Below, one piece after another: positions 19,390-27,923 of a stretch of 53,418 bases of DNA. This DNA comes from Dietzia cinnamea NBRC 102147 (GTDB lineage Bacteria > Actinomycetota > Actinomycetes > Mycobacteriales > Mycobacteriaceae). Location of the stretch: the NCBI RefSeq assembly GCF_001571065.1, contig NZ_BCSW01000022.1:1-53418 (forward strand). Reading direction: 5' to 3'. The number at the start of each line of letters is the position of its first letter. Within the stretch, counting starts at the first letter, position 1. The position numbers and the translations under genes are program-made. The notes below the pieces were generated by a model. The model made no database searches. It was not told where the DNA came from and saw only the letters and a list, made by a program, of their open reading frames with translations.

Positions 19390-19488
19390 ATGGTGCTCTT
19401 CTTCGAGATCCTCCTGGTCCTCTGCACGCTGGCCATCCTGTGGGCCACCTGCTACATCGTCTACCGCACGGTCACCGACGAGTCGTGA
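19390..19488 (+). CDS. 32-residue single-pass membrane peptide
   Basis: The peptide starts [18 protein letters not shown] and ends [11 protein letters not shown]: one hydrophobic helix of about 20 residues with a short polar tail. Its ATG is 6 nt behind TAGAAT, and its stop overlaps the GTG of the next gene (GTGA), so translation of the downstream gene probably depends on it. It is too short for routine gene callers. Function is unknown; it could be a small membrane partner or only a translated leader for the nitrobindin-like gene. Confidence 0.65.
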   Translation: MVLFFEILLVLCTLAILWATCYIVYRTVTDES

Positions 19489-20174
19489 CGGAAAGCGGCC
19501 AGCCGAACGCCGGTGACCCCACGCCGCCCACCCCTGACGGGGTAGGGGGCGAGTCGGTGGTGCGCGGGTCCGGGAACGCTGCCGTCAACGCCGCCGCGCA
19601 GCGCTCCGAGGAGACCGCCCGCCGGAACATCCCCGCGTTCTCCGAACTCCCTGTCCCCGAGGACACCGCCAACCTGCGCTTCGGGCCCGACCTCCACCCC
19701 GGCCTACTCGCCCTGCTACCCCTCGTGGGTGTCTGGGAGGGCGAGGGCGAGGCGGACACCGAGGACCGCGGTCAGCACCGGTTCGGCCAGCAGGTGGTGG
19801 TCTCGCACGACGGCGAGAACTACCTGAGCTGGACGTCCCGCTCGTGGACCTACGACTCCGGAGGCGCCGTGAACGACGCGGCCTACCGCGAGACCGGGTT
19901 CTGGAGGATCTCGGCGGACGACCAGCTCGAGTTCCTCGTGGCCCACGCCTCGGGGATCATCGAGATGTACTACGGCACCCCCATCACCCAGTCGGCATGG
20001 GAGATGGCCACCGACGTGGTCCTCGCCTCCCCCACCGGCCCCAAGCGGGGCGGCGCCAAGAGGATCTACGGGATCGTCGAGGGCGGCGACCTCGGATGGG
20101 TCGAGGAACGGGTCCACCCGGAGAAGGGCCTGGTCCCACACATGTCCGCGCGCCTGCGCCGCGTCGCGGGCTGA
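19485..20174 (+). CDS. Nitrobindin-like heme-binding beta-barrel protein
   Basis: A 229-residue protein of the FABP-like THAP4/nitrobindin family, heme proteins that react with peroxynitrite and NO; the role here is inferred. A disordered Pro/Gly-rich N-terminus of about 60 residues precedes the signature GVWEGEG (82-88). The C-terminal PHMSARLRR carries the His expected to bind heme iron. The ortholog in M. tuberculosis is Rv0813c. The GTG start overlaps the stop codon of the 32-codon membrane peptide gene by 4 nt; no other start gives such coupling. Confidence 0.88.
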   Translation: MTESGQPNAGDPTPPTPDGVGGESVVRGSGNAAVNAAAQRSEETARRNIPAFSELPVPEDTANLRFGPDLHPGLLALLPLVGVWEGEGEADTEDRGQHRFGQQVVVSHDGENYLSWTSRSWTYDSGGAVNDAAYRETGFWRISADDQLEFLVAHASGIIEMYYGTPITQSAWEMATDVVLASPTGPKRGGAKRIYGIVEGGDLGWVEERVHPEKGLVPHMSARLRRVAG

Positions 20175-20199
20175 CCCGAACGGGTCCCGGGCCGCGCAA

Positions 20200-20254
20200 C
20201 CGACCCAGCCCCGAGTAGCCGACCCGCCCCGCGTAGCCGACCCGGCCCGTCCCG
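20200..20254. repeat. Three imperfect 18-19-bp GC-rich tandem units
   Basis: CCGACCC begins units at 20200, 20219 and 20237, with the join GTAGCCGACCCG recurring. It sits between the nitrobindin-like gene and the terminator. No function can be assigned. Confidence 0.5.
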
Positions 20255-20266
20255 CGGACTCCGCTC

Positions 20267-20296
20267 CCGCCCACCCGACCCCGGTCGGGTGGGCGG
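20267..20296. terminator. Bidirectional terminator
   Basis: A 14-bp inverted repeat (CCGCCCACCCGACC/GGTCGGGTGGGCGG) with a tight loop, between the convergent nitrobindin-like and aminotransferase genes; T-rich sequence follows on the plus side. Confidence 0.75.
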
Positions 20297-20299
20297 TTC

Positions 20300-21208
20300 T
20301 CATGCGCGTCCGACCGCGCGATCGACCATCCCGGCGACGTCGATCCCGGGGTCCCCGCCCGGCAGGGTCGTGTCGTCGATCCGGCGGACCCGGGCGTACA
20401 GCGTCACGGAGGACAGCAGCCACATCGCGTCGGCCGACACGAGGTCGGTGAGCAGGAGACGCTCGCGCCGCACGGGCACACCATCGCGTGCGGCGACCTC
20501 CGCCATCGCGGCCAGGGTCGTGCCCTCCAGGATCCCGACCTCCGCCGGTGGGCTCAGCAGTTCACCGTCGCGAGCGATCACCACCGTCGAGCGCGGCCCT
20601 TCGAGAACCTCCCCGTCCGAGGAGAGGTAGACCACGTCGTCGAACCCGGTCGCCGCGGCGTGCCGGAGCGCCGCCATGTTCGTGGCGTACGACAGGGTCT
20701 TGGAGCCGATCAGCAGCCACGGAGCGGATCCGGCGGCATCGGAGGCGTACCCCCGACCGAGGGCCGTCACGGCGATCCCCTCCGCCCGCGCCCGGAGCGC
20801 GGACCCACTGACGGGCGCGACGGTGATGTACGCGGTCTCCTGCCCGCCCCGCTCCGGTCCACGAGACAGCACCAGGCGCAGCATGGCCTCCGTCCGGGTG
20901 TCCCACTCGCGCGCGGCCAGGTCCATTCCGGCCCGCCACGCGGACTCCGAGGGCCCCGTGAGCCCCAACGCGGCCGCCGACCTCGCCAGACGCGCGAGAT
21001 GCCGCTCGGGCTTGGCCGGGCGGCCTCCCACCACCAGGAGGGTCTCGAAGCACCCGTCCCCCCGGACGGCGGCGAGGTCGTCCGCCAGGAGCAACGGCTC
21101 GTCCGCCGGGTGGACCCGTGGCCGCGGCCCCTCCGGTCCGCCGGAGACCAGGACGACGACCCTGGCCTCGTCAGGTCGATCGATCGCCGTTCCCGCTGGA
21201 GTGCCCAT
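20300..21208 (-). CDS. Class IV PLP aminotransferase, aminodeoxychorismate lyase-like
   Basis: A fold-type IV PLP enzyme of 302 residues, most like 4-amino-4-deoxychorismate lyase (PabC, p-aminobenzoate and folate synthesis); branched-chain or D-amino-acid transaminases are alternatives. The PLP Lys is in LLIGSKTLSYATNMAAL, and the phosphate-binding turn follows in EVGILEGTTLAAMAE. It is the positional ortholog of Rv0812. ATG 21208 is preferred to an ATG ten codons earlier because it is 7 nt behind TAGTGT; the upstream start would also overlap the divergent promoter. Confidence 0.88.
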   Translation of the reverse strand: MGTPAGTAIDRPDEARVVVLVSGGPEGPRPRVHPADEPLLLADDLAAVRGDGCFETLLVVGGRPAKPERHLARLARSAAALGLTGPSESAWRAGMDLAAREWDTRTEAMLRLVLSRGPERGGQETAYITVAPVSGSALRARAEGIAVTALGRGYASDAAGSAPWLLIGSKTLSYATNMAALRHAAATGFDDVVYLSSDGEVLEGPRSTVVIARDGELLSPPAEVGILEGTTLAAMAEVAARDGVPVRRERLLLTDLVSADAMWLLSSVTLYARVRRIDDTTLPGGDPGIDVAGMVDRAVGRA

Positions 21209-21215
21209 GGAGCCC

Positions 21216-21239
21216 ACACTACGACCTGGTACGTACACT
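21216..21239. promoter_or_regulatory. Overlapping divergent promoters
   Basis: Minus-strand TAGTGT (21216-21221) is 7 nt before ATG 21208. Plus-strand TACACT (21234-21239) is 7 nt before GTG 21247. Each promoter's -35 zone falls on the other's -10, so the two should exclude each other. Confidence 0.55.
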
Positions 21240-21246
21240 CGCGATC

Positions 21247-22410
21247 GTGACCGATCCAGCTGTGCCCGACCGGACCGACAGCCGCTACCGCAGCCCGATC
21301 CTGGCCCGCCCCGGAGCGGTGGACGCGAGCGACGACTCCGCTGACGCGGGGGTCCCCCACCACTACGGCGACCCCTTCGTCGAGCAGCGGGCCGCCGACT
21401 CCGGGTTCGTGGTCGTCGACCGCTCCCATCGGGATGTCCTGACCATCGGCGGTGGCGAGCGGCTGACGTGGCTCGAGGGGTTCGTCTCCCAGCACGTCGC
21501 CGAGATCGGCGACGGCGGCGGCGGCGAGACGCTGGTGCTGGACGCCAACGGGCGGATCGAGCACCACGCCGTGCTCGCCGACGTGGACGCCACGGTGGTC
21601 GTGGACACCGAACCCGGTCGGGGCGAGTCGCTGCTGCAGTTCCTCACCAAGATGGTCTTCTGGGCCGATGCGTCCCCCGCGGCCGCCGACCTCGCGGTCC
21701 TCACCCTCGCCGGGGCGGGCCTGCCCACGACCCTCACCTCGCCCGACGGCGCCGAGGTCGACCTCCCGACCGGGGACTACGCGAGCGTGGCGCTGCCGGG
21801 TGGCGGGATCGCCCGTCGGATGCCGTGGCCCCAGGCCGGCTCGGTCGACCTGGTGGTCCCCCGCCCGGCGCTGACGGCGTGGTTCGCCGCCGCGGTCGAC
21901 GCGGGCGCCCGGCCCGCGGGCTCCTGGGCGTTCGAGGCGCTGCGTGCGGCCGGGACGACCCCGCCGAGGGGGCGCCTGGGCGTGGACACCGACGAGAAGA
22001 CGATCCCCCACGAGATCCCCACCTGGATCGGCGGCGTGGCCGAGCGGGGCGCGGTGCACCTGGACAAGGGTTGCTACCGGGGCCAGGAGACGGTGTCCCG
22101 GGTCCATAACCTCGGACGCTCCCCCCGCGTCCTCGTGCGGCTGCAGCTGGACGGCTCGAGCGGCGACGACCTGCCCGCGGTGGGCGCCGAGGTCCGCGCG
22201 GGTGGCCGCCCGGTCGGCCGCGTGGGCACGGTCGTCCAGCATCACGAGGACGGCCCGGTCGCCCTCGCCCTGTTGAAGCGAGCGGTCCCCATGGACTCGG
22301 CCCTCGAGATCGGCGGGGTGGACGCCGCCGTCGATCCCGAGACCGCCCCGCAGGACGGCGGCTCGCAGGCCGGCCGCGAGGCGATCCGTCGGCTCCGCGG
22401 CCAGGCCTGA
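21247..22410 (+). CDS. ygfZ: YgfZ/GcvT-family folate-binding protein
   Basis: A tetrahydrofolate-binding protein related to the glycine-cleavage T protein; YgfZ (IBA57 in eukaryotes) helps maintain iron-sulfur enzymes. The 387-residue protein carries the diagnostic KGCYRGQE motif, with Cys276. It corresponds in position to Rv0811c. GTG 21247 lies 7 nt behind TACACT. Its divergent partner is an aminodeoxychorismate lyase-like gene, a folate-pathway enzyme, so the shared promoter region may link folate supply with folate-dependent repair. Confidence 0.9.
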   Translation: MTDPAVPDRTDSRYRSPILARPGAVDASDDSADAGVPHHYGDPFVEQRAADSGFVVVDRSHRDVLTIGGGERLTWLEGFVSQHVAEIGDGGGGETLVLDANGRIEHHAVLADVDATVVVDTEPGRGESLLQFLTKMVFWADASPAAADLAVLTLAGAGLPTTLTSPDGAEVDLPTGDYASVALPGGGIARRMPWPQAGSVDLVVPRPALTAWFAAAVDAGARPAGSWAFEALRAAGTTPPRGRLGVDTDEKTIPHEIPTWIGGVAERGAVHLDKGCYRGQETVSRVHNLGRSPRVLVRLQLDGSSGDDLPAVGAEVRAGGRPVGRVGTVVQHHEDGPVALALLKRAVPMDSALEIGGVDAAVDPETAPQDGGSQAGREAIRRLRGQA

Positions 22411-22554
22411 CGCCCCCCGCCGGGCCTGACGGCCCCGGCGGCCGGTCCTGACAGACCGCGCGGCTCCTGCCGGGGAGGCGCCGCCCACCCCCGTGTGTGG
22501 CCGACCCGCGGGCCGCTCCACGACACCCGGGCGGACATTCCGCGCCGGGCACGC

Positions 22555-22560
22555 TATCCT
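22555..22560 (+). promoter_or_regulatory. Probable -10 box of the DUF3073 gene
   Basis: TATCCT, giving a leader of about 70 nt before ATG 22637, unlike the leaderless genes around it. Confidence 0.45.
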
Positions 22561-22593
22561 GTGGGCAGGCAGATACTCACACTTGCAATGGGC

Positions 22594-22629
22594 ACCCCCG
22601 AGGTGGCCCAGCACCGTTTCCGAGGGGGT
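22594..22629 (+). promoter_or_regulatory. 5' leader hairpin covering the DUF3073 ribosome-binding site
   Basis: ACCCCC (22594-22599) pairs with GGGGGT (22624-22629), with an inner GGTG/CACC stem. GGGGG is the likely Shine-Dalgarno, 8 nt before the ATG, so the fold would hide it. Confidence 0.4.
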
Positions 22630-22636
22630 CAGGTCA

Positions 22637-22822
22637 ATGGGCCGAGGCCGCGCGAAGGCGAAGCAGACCAAGGTCGCTCGCGAACTCAAGTACAACACTC
22701 CGCAGACGGACCTAGAACGTCTTCAGCAGGAGTTGTCGGGTGGGGGGTCGTCCATGCGGCTCAGCACCGACGAGGACGACGACCCCTACGGGTCGTGGTC
22801 CGACGGCGACACCAGGTACTGA
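22637..22822 (+). CDS. DUF3073 small protein
   Basis: A 61-residue protein found throughout actinobacteria (Rv0810c in M. tuberculosis) and of unknown function. The basic N-terminus MGRGRAKAKQTKVARELKY is the family hallmark; a Ser/Asp-rich acidic tail (DEDDDPYGSWSDG) follows. A charge-split protein of this sort could bind nucleic acid, but that is speculation. It is convergent with purM, separated by two strong hairpins. A structured leader suggests control at translation. Confidence 0.93.
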   Translation: MGRGRAKAKQTKVARELKYNTPQTDLERLQQELSGGGSSMRLSTDEDDDPYGSWSDGDTRY

Positions 22823-22848
22823 CCACTCCCGCTCCCGCCAGACCTCTC

Positions 22849-22884
22849 GTGGGCCGGGCATCCCCCTACGGATGCCCGGCCCAC
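22849..22884 (+). terminator. Terminator after the DUF3073 gene
   Basis: A perfect 15-bp stem, GTGGGCCGGGCATCC/GGATGCCCGGCCCAC, with a 6-nt loop. Confidence 0.85.
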
Positions 22885-22917
22885 GTACGTGGCGCGGGCG
22901 GGGATAAACCGAGAACC

Positions 22918-22956
22918 ACAGCGACCCGGCCGGAACTGCCCCGGCCGGGTCGCTGT
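22918..22956 (-). terminator. Terminator after purM
   Basis: A perfect 16-bp stem, ACAGCGACCCGGCCGG/CCGGCCGGGTCGCTGT, with a 7-nt loop, 25 bp beyond the purM stop. Confidence 0.85.
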
Positions 22957-22980
22957 CGTCGTGCAGCCCGCGTGGGGCGG

Positions 22981-24063
22981 TCAGAACCGCGCGTGTGAGC
23001 CCTCGAGCACCACGCGGGGCGCGTCGGCGTCCTCGCCGGCCTTCTCCACGTGGCCGATCACCCAGTTCTCCACGTGGCGGGCGGTGAGGACGGCCTGGGC
23101 CCGGTCCACGTCCTCCTCGGGCAGAACTGCGACCATGCCCACGCCCATGTTGAACGTGCGCTCCATCTCCGCCTGCTCGACGCGGCCGTGGTGCGCGATC
23201 GTGCCGAACACGGCGGGCACGGGCCACCGACCGCGGTCGAGCCGTGCGACCAGACCGCGTGGCATCACGCGGGCCAGGTTCTCGGCCAGGCCACCGCCGG
23301 TGACGTGGCTGAACACGCGGACGTCGGTCTCGGCGATGAGGCTCAGGCAGTCGAGAGCGTAGATCCGCGTCGGCTCGAGCAGCTCCTCGCCCAGCGTGCG
23401 GCCGAACTCCTCGACGTGCCCCTCGAGGGGCAGCCGCGCGAGGTCGAGCAGTACGTGCCGGGCCAGGGAGTACCCGTTGGAATGCAGCCCCGAGGAGGCC
23501 ATTCCGACGATGACGTCGCCCGGCCGGACGTTCTCGGCCTGGAGGATCTCGTCGGCCTCCACGATCCCCACGCCGGTAGCGGAGATGTCGTACTCGCCCG
23601 GCGCCATGAGGCCCGGGTGCTCGGCGGTCTCGCCGCCCAGCAGCGCACAGCCGGCGCGGACGCATCCCTCGGCGATGCCCTCGACGATGTCGGCGACGTG
23701 CTCGGGGACGACCTTGCCGATCGCGATGTAGTCCTGAAGGAAGAGCGGCTCGGCGCCGCACACCACGAGGTCATCGACCACCATGGCGACCAGGTCGATC
23801 CCGACCGTGTTGTGCACGTCCATCGCCTGGGCGACCGCGATCTTGGTGCCGACACCGTCCGTGGACGAGGCGAGCAGCGGCTGGCGGTAGGTGTTCTTCA
23901 GTGAGAACAGCCCGGCGAAGCCACCGAGGCCCCCCATCACCTCCGGCCGGGTCGCCCGCTTGGCGTGCGGCGCGAACAGCTCCACCGCGCGCTCACCCGC
24001 GTCGATGTCGACGCCGGCGGCGGCGTACGAGGCGCCGGTCGGGGGGTGTGGGTTCTCGGTCAT
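22981..24063 (-). CDS. purM: Phosphoribosylformylglycinamidine cyclo-ligase (AIR synthetase)
   Basis: Closes the imidazole ring of AIR from FGAM and ATP, step 5 of purine synthesis. The 360-residue length is usual. Family motifs include TDGVGTKIAVA, GIDLVAMVVDDLVVCGAEPLF, GETAEHPGLM and the C-terminal NMGVGMVAV. ATG 24063 has GGAGAG upstream. It follows purF after 65 nt on the same strand and is probably co-transcribed with it. Confidence 0.98.
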   Translation of the reverse strand: MTENPHPPTGASYAAAGVDIDAGERAVELFAPHAKRATRPEVMGGLGGFAGLFSLKNTYRQPLLASSTDGVGTKIAVAQAMDVHNTVGIDLVAMVVDDLVVCGAEPLFLQDYIAIGKVVPEHVADIVEGIAEGCVRAGCALLGGETAEHPGLMAPGEYDISATGVGIVEADEILQAENVRPGDVIVGMASSGLHSNGYSLARHVLLDLARLPLEGHVEEFGRTLGEELLEPTRIYALDCLSLIAETDVRVFSHVTGGGLAENLARVMPRGLVARLDRGRWPVPAVFGTIAHHGRVEQAEMERTFNMGVGMVAVLPEEDVDRAQAVLTARHVENWVIGHVEKAGEDADAPRVVLEGSHARF

Positions 24064-24128
24064 GTGGTGTCTCTCCTCGTCGGCGCCGCTCTCGGGCGCC
24101 CGGTGGGGGTCGGCGGTCGACGCCGGTG

Positions 24129-25778
24129 TCAGAGCCTGTGGACGGCGTCCGCGATCTCGCTGCTGTCCGGGGCCTCGGCGATCTCCAGCTCGCCGACCTC
24201 GGCGGCGAGCGCACGCACGGCCGCGCTCATGGCCGAGTCGTCGGGGAGTTCGATGGGATAGTGCCCGTCGAAACACGCCGCGCACAGCTCCTCGCTGCGC
24301 TGGCCGCTCGCCTCGATCATCCCGTCGACCGAGACGTACCCGAGGCTGTCCGCGCCGATCGCGCGACGCACTCCCTCGAGCATCCCGTCCGACGCGTCGA
24401 CGCCGTTGGCGATAAGTTCCGCCGGGCTGGCGAAGTCGATGCCGTAGAAGCACGGCCAGCGCACCGGCGGCGAGGCGATCCGGACGTGCACCTCGAGGGC
24501 GCCCGCCTCGCGCAGCATCCGCACCAGGGCACGCTGCGTGTTGCCCCGGACGATCGAGTCGTCCACCACCACCAGGCGTTGCCCCCGGATCACCTCGCGC
24601 AGGGGGTTGAGTTTGAGGCGGATGCCCAGCTGACGAATGGTCTGGCTGGGCTGGATGAACGTGCGGCCCACGTAGGCGTTCTTCGTGAGCCCCTGCGCGA
24701 ACGGGATGCCCGAGCCCTGGGCGTACCCGACGGCCGCCGGCGTGCCGGACTCGGGCACCGGGATGACCAGGTCGCCGTCGGCGGGGTGTTCACGGGCCAG
24801 CCGGCGACCGATCTCGACGCGGGCGGAGTTGACCAGACGCTGGTTGATCACCGAGTCCGGCCGGGCCAGGTAGACGTACTCGAAGACGCACGTCTTGGGG
24901 GTCGGGGGCGAGAGCTTGCGGGACCGTACACCGTCGGCGTCGATCGCGATGAGCTCTCCGGGCTCGATGTCGCGGACGAACGAGGCGCCCACGATGTCCA
25001 GGGCGGAGGTCTCCGAGGAGACGACCCACCCGCGCTCCAGGCGACCGAGCGCCAGCGGGCGGACCCCGTGCGGGTCACGCGCCGCGTACAGGGTGTTCTC
25101 GTCGGAGAAGGTGAGGCAGTAGGCACCCCGCAGGTGCGGGAGCAGGCGGGCGGCGGCCTCCTCGAGCCCGCCCTCCCGCGCCTCGTGCGCGAGCAGGGTC
25201 GAGATGATGTCGGAGTCCGAGTGCGCGCTGTCCTCGGTGTACCCGCGGATGCCCAGCTCGGTGGCGTGCCGCTTGAGCTCGCGGGTGTTGACGAGGTTGC
25301 CGTTGTGCCCGAGGACCACGGAACCGCCCTCGGTGGTGGGGCGGAACATCGGCTGGGCGTTGTCCCAGCTCGCCGCGCCCGTGGTCGAGTACCGGCAGTG
25401 GCCGATCGCGACGTGGCCGTGCATCGACTCGAGCGTCTTCTCGTCGAAGACCTGGCTCACGAGGCCGAGGTCCTTGTAGACGAGGACCTGCTCGCCGTCG
25501 GCGACGGCGATACCGGCCGCCTCCTGGCCGCGGTGCTGTAGCGCGTACAGGCCGTAGTAGGTGAGTTTGGCGACGTCCTCGCCGGGGGCCCACACCCCGA
25601 AGACGCCGCACTCCTCGACGGGGCCGATCCGTTCGGTGTCGATCGGCAGACCCGCCGGTCCGGGCGCGGACGGGTCCGGCAGCCCGAGCCCCACGGCTGC
25701 GGGGACGCCGGTACGGCGCAGTGCCCCGGACGGTGCCGGACGTGACGACGTGCTCTCCACCAGCTGGTGCTCCCTCAC
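24129..25778 (-). CDS. purF: Amidophosphoribosyltransferase
   Basis: The first committed purine enzyme: PRPP plus glutamine to phosphoribosylamine. The 549-residue protein has a propeptide of about 56 residues that must be removed to expose Cys57 (EECGVFGVW) as the N-terminal glutaminase nucleophile. The PRPP-binding motif VVVDDSIVRGNT is present. Cys residues at KTCVFEY, WPCFYGIDF and LCAACFDGHYPIEL match the 4Fe-4S ligands of the Bacillus-type enzyme. The start is uncertain: GTG 25778 or a GTG seven codons later. Confidence 0.97.
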   Translation of the reverse strand: MREHQLVESTSSRPAPSGALRRTGVPAAVGLGLPDPSAPGPAGLPIDTERIGPVEECGVFGVWAPGEDVAKLTYYGLYALQHRGQEAAGIAVADGEQVLVYKDLGLVSQVFDEKTLESMHGHVAIGHCRYSTTGAASWDNAQPMFRPTTEGGSVVLGHNGNLVNTRELKRHATELGIRGYTEDSAHSDSDIISTLLAHEAREGGLEEAAARLLPHLRGAYCLTFSDENTLYAARDPHGVRPLALGRLERGWVVSSETSALDIVGASFVRDIEPGELIAIDADGVRSRKLSPPTPKTCVFEYVYLARPDSVINQRLVNSARVEIGRRLAREHPADGDLVIPVPESGTPAAVGYAQGSGIPFAQGLTKNAYVGRTFIQPSQTIRQLGIRLKLNPLREVIRGQRLVVVDDSIVRGNTQRALVRMLREAGALEVHVRIASPPVRWPCFYGIDFASPAELIANGVDASDGMLEGVRRAIGADSLGYVSVDGMIEASGQRSEELCAACFDGHYPIELPDDSAMSAAVRALAAEVGELEIAEAPDSSEIADAVHRL

Positions 25779-25914
25779 GGCTTTCGGGACTCCCCGCCCG
25801 GACGGACCCCGACGGTGTGTGCTGCAAGTCTACGTTCCCCGACCCCCGTGACCCCAAAGCCAGCGGCGGCACCCCCTCCAGCCGGCCGGCGAGCGGACCA
25901 CCCGAGGGCCGCGG

Positions 25915-26301
25915 TCACGCCCGGCGGACGACGGGCAGGCCCGCGGCGACCGCCGCCGCCCGCGTCCCCGAGGCCCGCACCCGGCCCTCGGCGACGGCGG
26001 TCTCCCACGTCACCCGGCCGGTGGCCAGCTGCAGCCACGTCCGCGGGTCCGTCTCGACGACGTTGGGCGGGCTCCCCCGCGTGTGCCTCGGCCCCTCGAC
26101 GCACTGCGCGGCGGCGTACGGCGGCACACGGACCTCCACCGACCGCCCCGGCAGCTCGGCCGCGAGGCTCTCCACGGTGCCGCGGACCGCCGCCGCGAGG
26201 GCCGACCGACCAGGTCTGGCGTTCGTCTCGTCGTCGTCGAGCCAGGGGGCCACCTCCTCGACGGCCGCCCGCACCGCCGCGGCGTCGGGGACGCGGCTCA
26301 C
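25915..26301 (-). CDS. Small sterol-carrier-family protein (Rv0807-like)
   Basis: A 128-residue protein of the family annotated as sterol carrier-like in actinobacteria, next to purF as in M. tuberculosis (Rv0807-Rv0808). It begins [20 protein letters not shown]; the middle [15 protein letters not shown] and the end [18 protein letters not shown] are the most family-like parts, resembling SCP2-fold ligand-binding or MDMPI C-terminal domains. Function is unknown. The GTG start overlaps the stop codon of the upstream LssY_C gene (GTGA), so the two are coupled. Confidence 0.75.
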   Translation of the reverse strand: MSRVPDAAAVRAAVEEVAPWLDDDETNARPGRSALAAAVRGTVESLAAELPGRSVEVRVPPYAAAQCVEGPRHTRGSPPNVVETDPRTWLQLATGRVTWETAVAEGRVRASGTRAAAVAAGLPVVRRA

Positions 26302-27863
26302 GCCCGGGCCCCCGCGCCCGCCGGCAGGGCTCGCCGGCGCGCGCGCCGCTCCTGCGCGGTGCGTCGGCTCCACGTGCGCGCGGGCCGACTGGTGAGCAAC
26401 AACAAAATGAGAACGTTCACGGCCAGGACAGAATAGCCCCCGAGGAAAGTGTCCTGTTCGGCCTCGGTGGTCAGGCGGCCGTACTCGGTGGAGATCGTGC
26501 TGACCACCGTCATCGTCAGCAGCCACACGCGCGGCCGCGCGTACCCCAGCCACGTGAGCAACGCGAGGACGGCCATCGCCCCGTACACGGCGCCGATGAA
26601 CACCGCGAGCGCCATGACGGCCGGGACGACCTCGGACTCGTCCAGGCCGGCGAACTCCTCGAGGTCGGCCCCGCCCAGCACGTCGCGCAGCGCGAGGACG
26701 GTGAGGACGAGCACGGTCACCGCGACCAGCGCGCATCCCGCCGTCAGCGCGGCGGGGCGCGGCAGGTGCCCGGGGTCGGGGGCCGCGTCATCGGCCGGGC
26801 GGTCCGGGTCGCCCGACGCGATCCCGCCCTCGGCCCGGGGGTCGTCGTATCCGCGCGCCGCCCGGACGACCCCGGGCGGCAGCTCCGCCGCCGACACGTC
26901 GGGCACGGGCACGGCGCGCAGGTCCACGACCGGCAGGTCACCGTCGGTGCGGATCGCGTCGCCACCGCCGTTGCGGGAGTGGTAACCGGCCGAGAAGTTC
27001 TCCAGCACCCGCACCCCCGCCTCGGGCACGTGGTAGCGGATCGAGTCGACGATGTAATCCCGCTCGACGTCGATGTCCGCGTCGATCTTGTGGGTGACCT
27101 GGAGCGTGAACAGCGACAGGCCCACCGCGCGGTCGTACGTGCCGGCGCCCAGCCACTGCACCCGGTGACCGCCCGGCAGGAGCCAGCCGTCGGGGCAGCG
27201 CCAGAACCGGACGTGGTGCCGCCGGGACGCGTTGCCCTCGACCTCCTGCTGGTAGGCCAGGCAATGCCGCCGGCCGAAGAGCGTGAGGGGACTCACCGGC
27301 GCGGACGGGTACGACCGCCGCAGCACCGACGAGACGACGATGCCCCACGAGGACCTGACGGTGACGTCGTCGGCCAGCACCCAGCCGCAGGCCGTCATCG
27401 CCTCGTGGATCTGCCGCGCCGTGCCGTCCACCGCGAGGTTCACCGGATCCCCCAGCAGGCCGTCGGAGGTACGGGTGCGCGCGATGAAGTAGCCGGGCAC
27501 GTACACCGACGTGAGGAGGGTCTGCAGCCGCGGCAACACCAGGTAGGCGACCAGCGCCCAGAACGGGACGAGCAGAAACAAGTGCCACCACGCGTGGCGC
27601 CACACGTCGTCCAGGAGCCGCCAGCCCAACCACGCCGCCGCGACCGTGGCCAGGGCGAAGAACACGGTGTCCACCACGGTTCCCGGCAGCGGCGGCCGCA
27701 CCGTGTCGTCGCGGACCTTCGTCGGTGGACTGACGTAGACGGGCGGCCCGGCGGGGACCTGCTCGTCCCGGGACGCGGCCGGGGAGGTGGTCGGGGTCGC
27801 GGGCGGGGCGGCGGGGGCGGCGTCGCCGCCGGCAGCCGACGCCGTGCGCTCGCTGGTGGACAT
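26298..27863 (-). CDS. Membrane protein with LssY_C domain
   Basis: A 521-residue membrane protein. A Pro/Ala-rich N-terminus of about 60 residues precedes two membrane helices ([30 protein letters not shown]). A soluble LssY_C domain follows, recognised by [38 protein letters not shown] and [12 protein letters not shown]; further helices lie at the C-terminus. LssY_C occurs in PAP2/DedA-type membrane proteins and has no settled function. ATG 27863 is 6 nt behind TATCGT. It is coupled to the small sterol-carrier-like gene and divergent from another membrane protein. Confidence 0.82.
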   Translation of the reverse strand: MSTSERTASAAGGDAAPAAPPATPTTSPAASRDEQVPAGPPVYVSPPTKVRDDTVRPPLPGTVVDTVFFALATVAAAWLGWRLLDDVWRHAWWHLFLLVPFWALVAYLVLPRLQTLLTSVYVPGYFIARTRTSDGLLGDPVNLAVDGTARQIHEAMTACGWVLADDVTVRSSWGIVVSSVLRRSYPSAPVSPLTLFGRRHCLAYQQEVEGNASRRHHVRFWRCPDGWLLPGGHRVQWLGAGTYDRAVGLSLFTLQVTHKIDADIDVERDYIVDSIRYHVPEAGVRVLENFSAGYHSRNGGGDAIRTDGDLPVVDLRAVPVPDVSAAELPPGVVRAARGYDDPRAEGGIASGDPDRPADDAAPDPGHLPRPAALTAGCALVAVTVLVLTVLALRDVLGGADLEEFAGLDESEVVPAVMALAVFIGAVYGAMAVLALLTWLGYARPRVWLLTMTVVSTISTEYGRLTTEAEQDTFLGGYSVLAVNVLILLLLTSRPARTWSRRTAQERRARRRALPAGAGARA

Positions 27864-27869
27864 GGCTCG

Positions 27870-27875
27870 ACGATA
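27870..27875 (-). promoter_or_regulatory. Leaderless -10 box for the LssY_C gene
   Basis: TATCGT on the minus strand, 6 nt before ATG 27863, in the 60-bp divergent gap. Confidence 0.5.
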
Positions 27876-27923
27876 GCGTCCGGTACGACCCGCCGGACCG
27901 CGGATCGCTGCGAGAATATCGCC

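Noticed and set aside
22442-22636. Possible riboswitch in the DUF3073 leader.
   Set aside because: Only simple stems are visible; no known riboswitch core could be matched.
25767-27923. Upstream extension of the 378-residue membrane protein (over 700 codons).
   Set aside because: Antisense to the LssY_C and sterol-carrier-like genes, with Arg/Pro/His-rich shadow composition.
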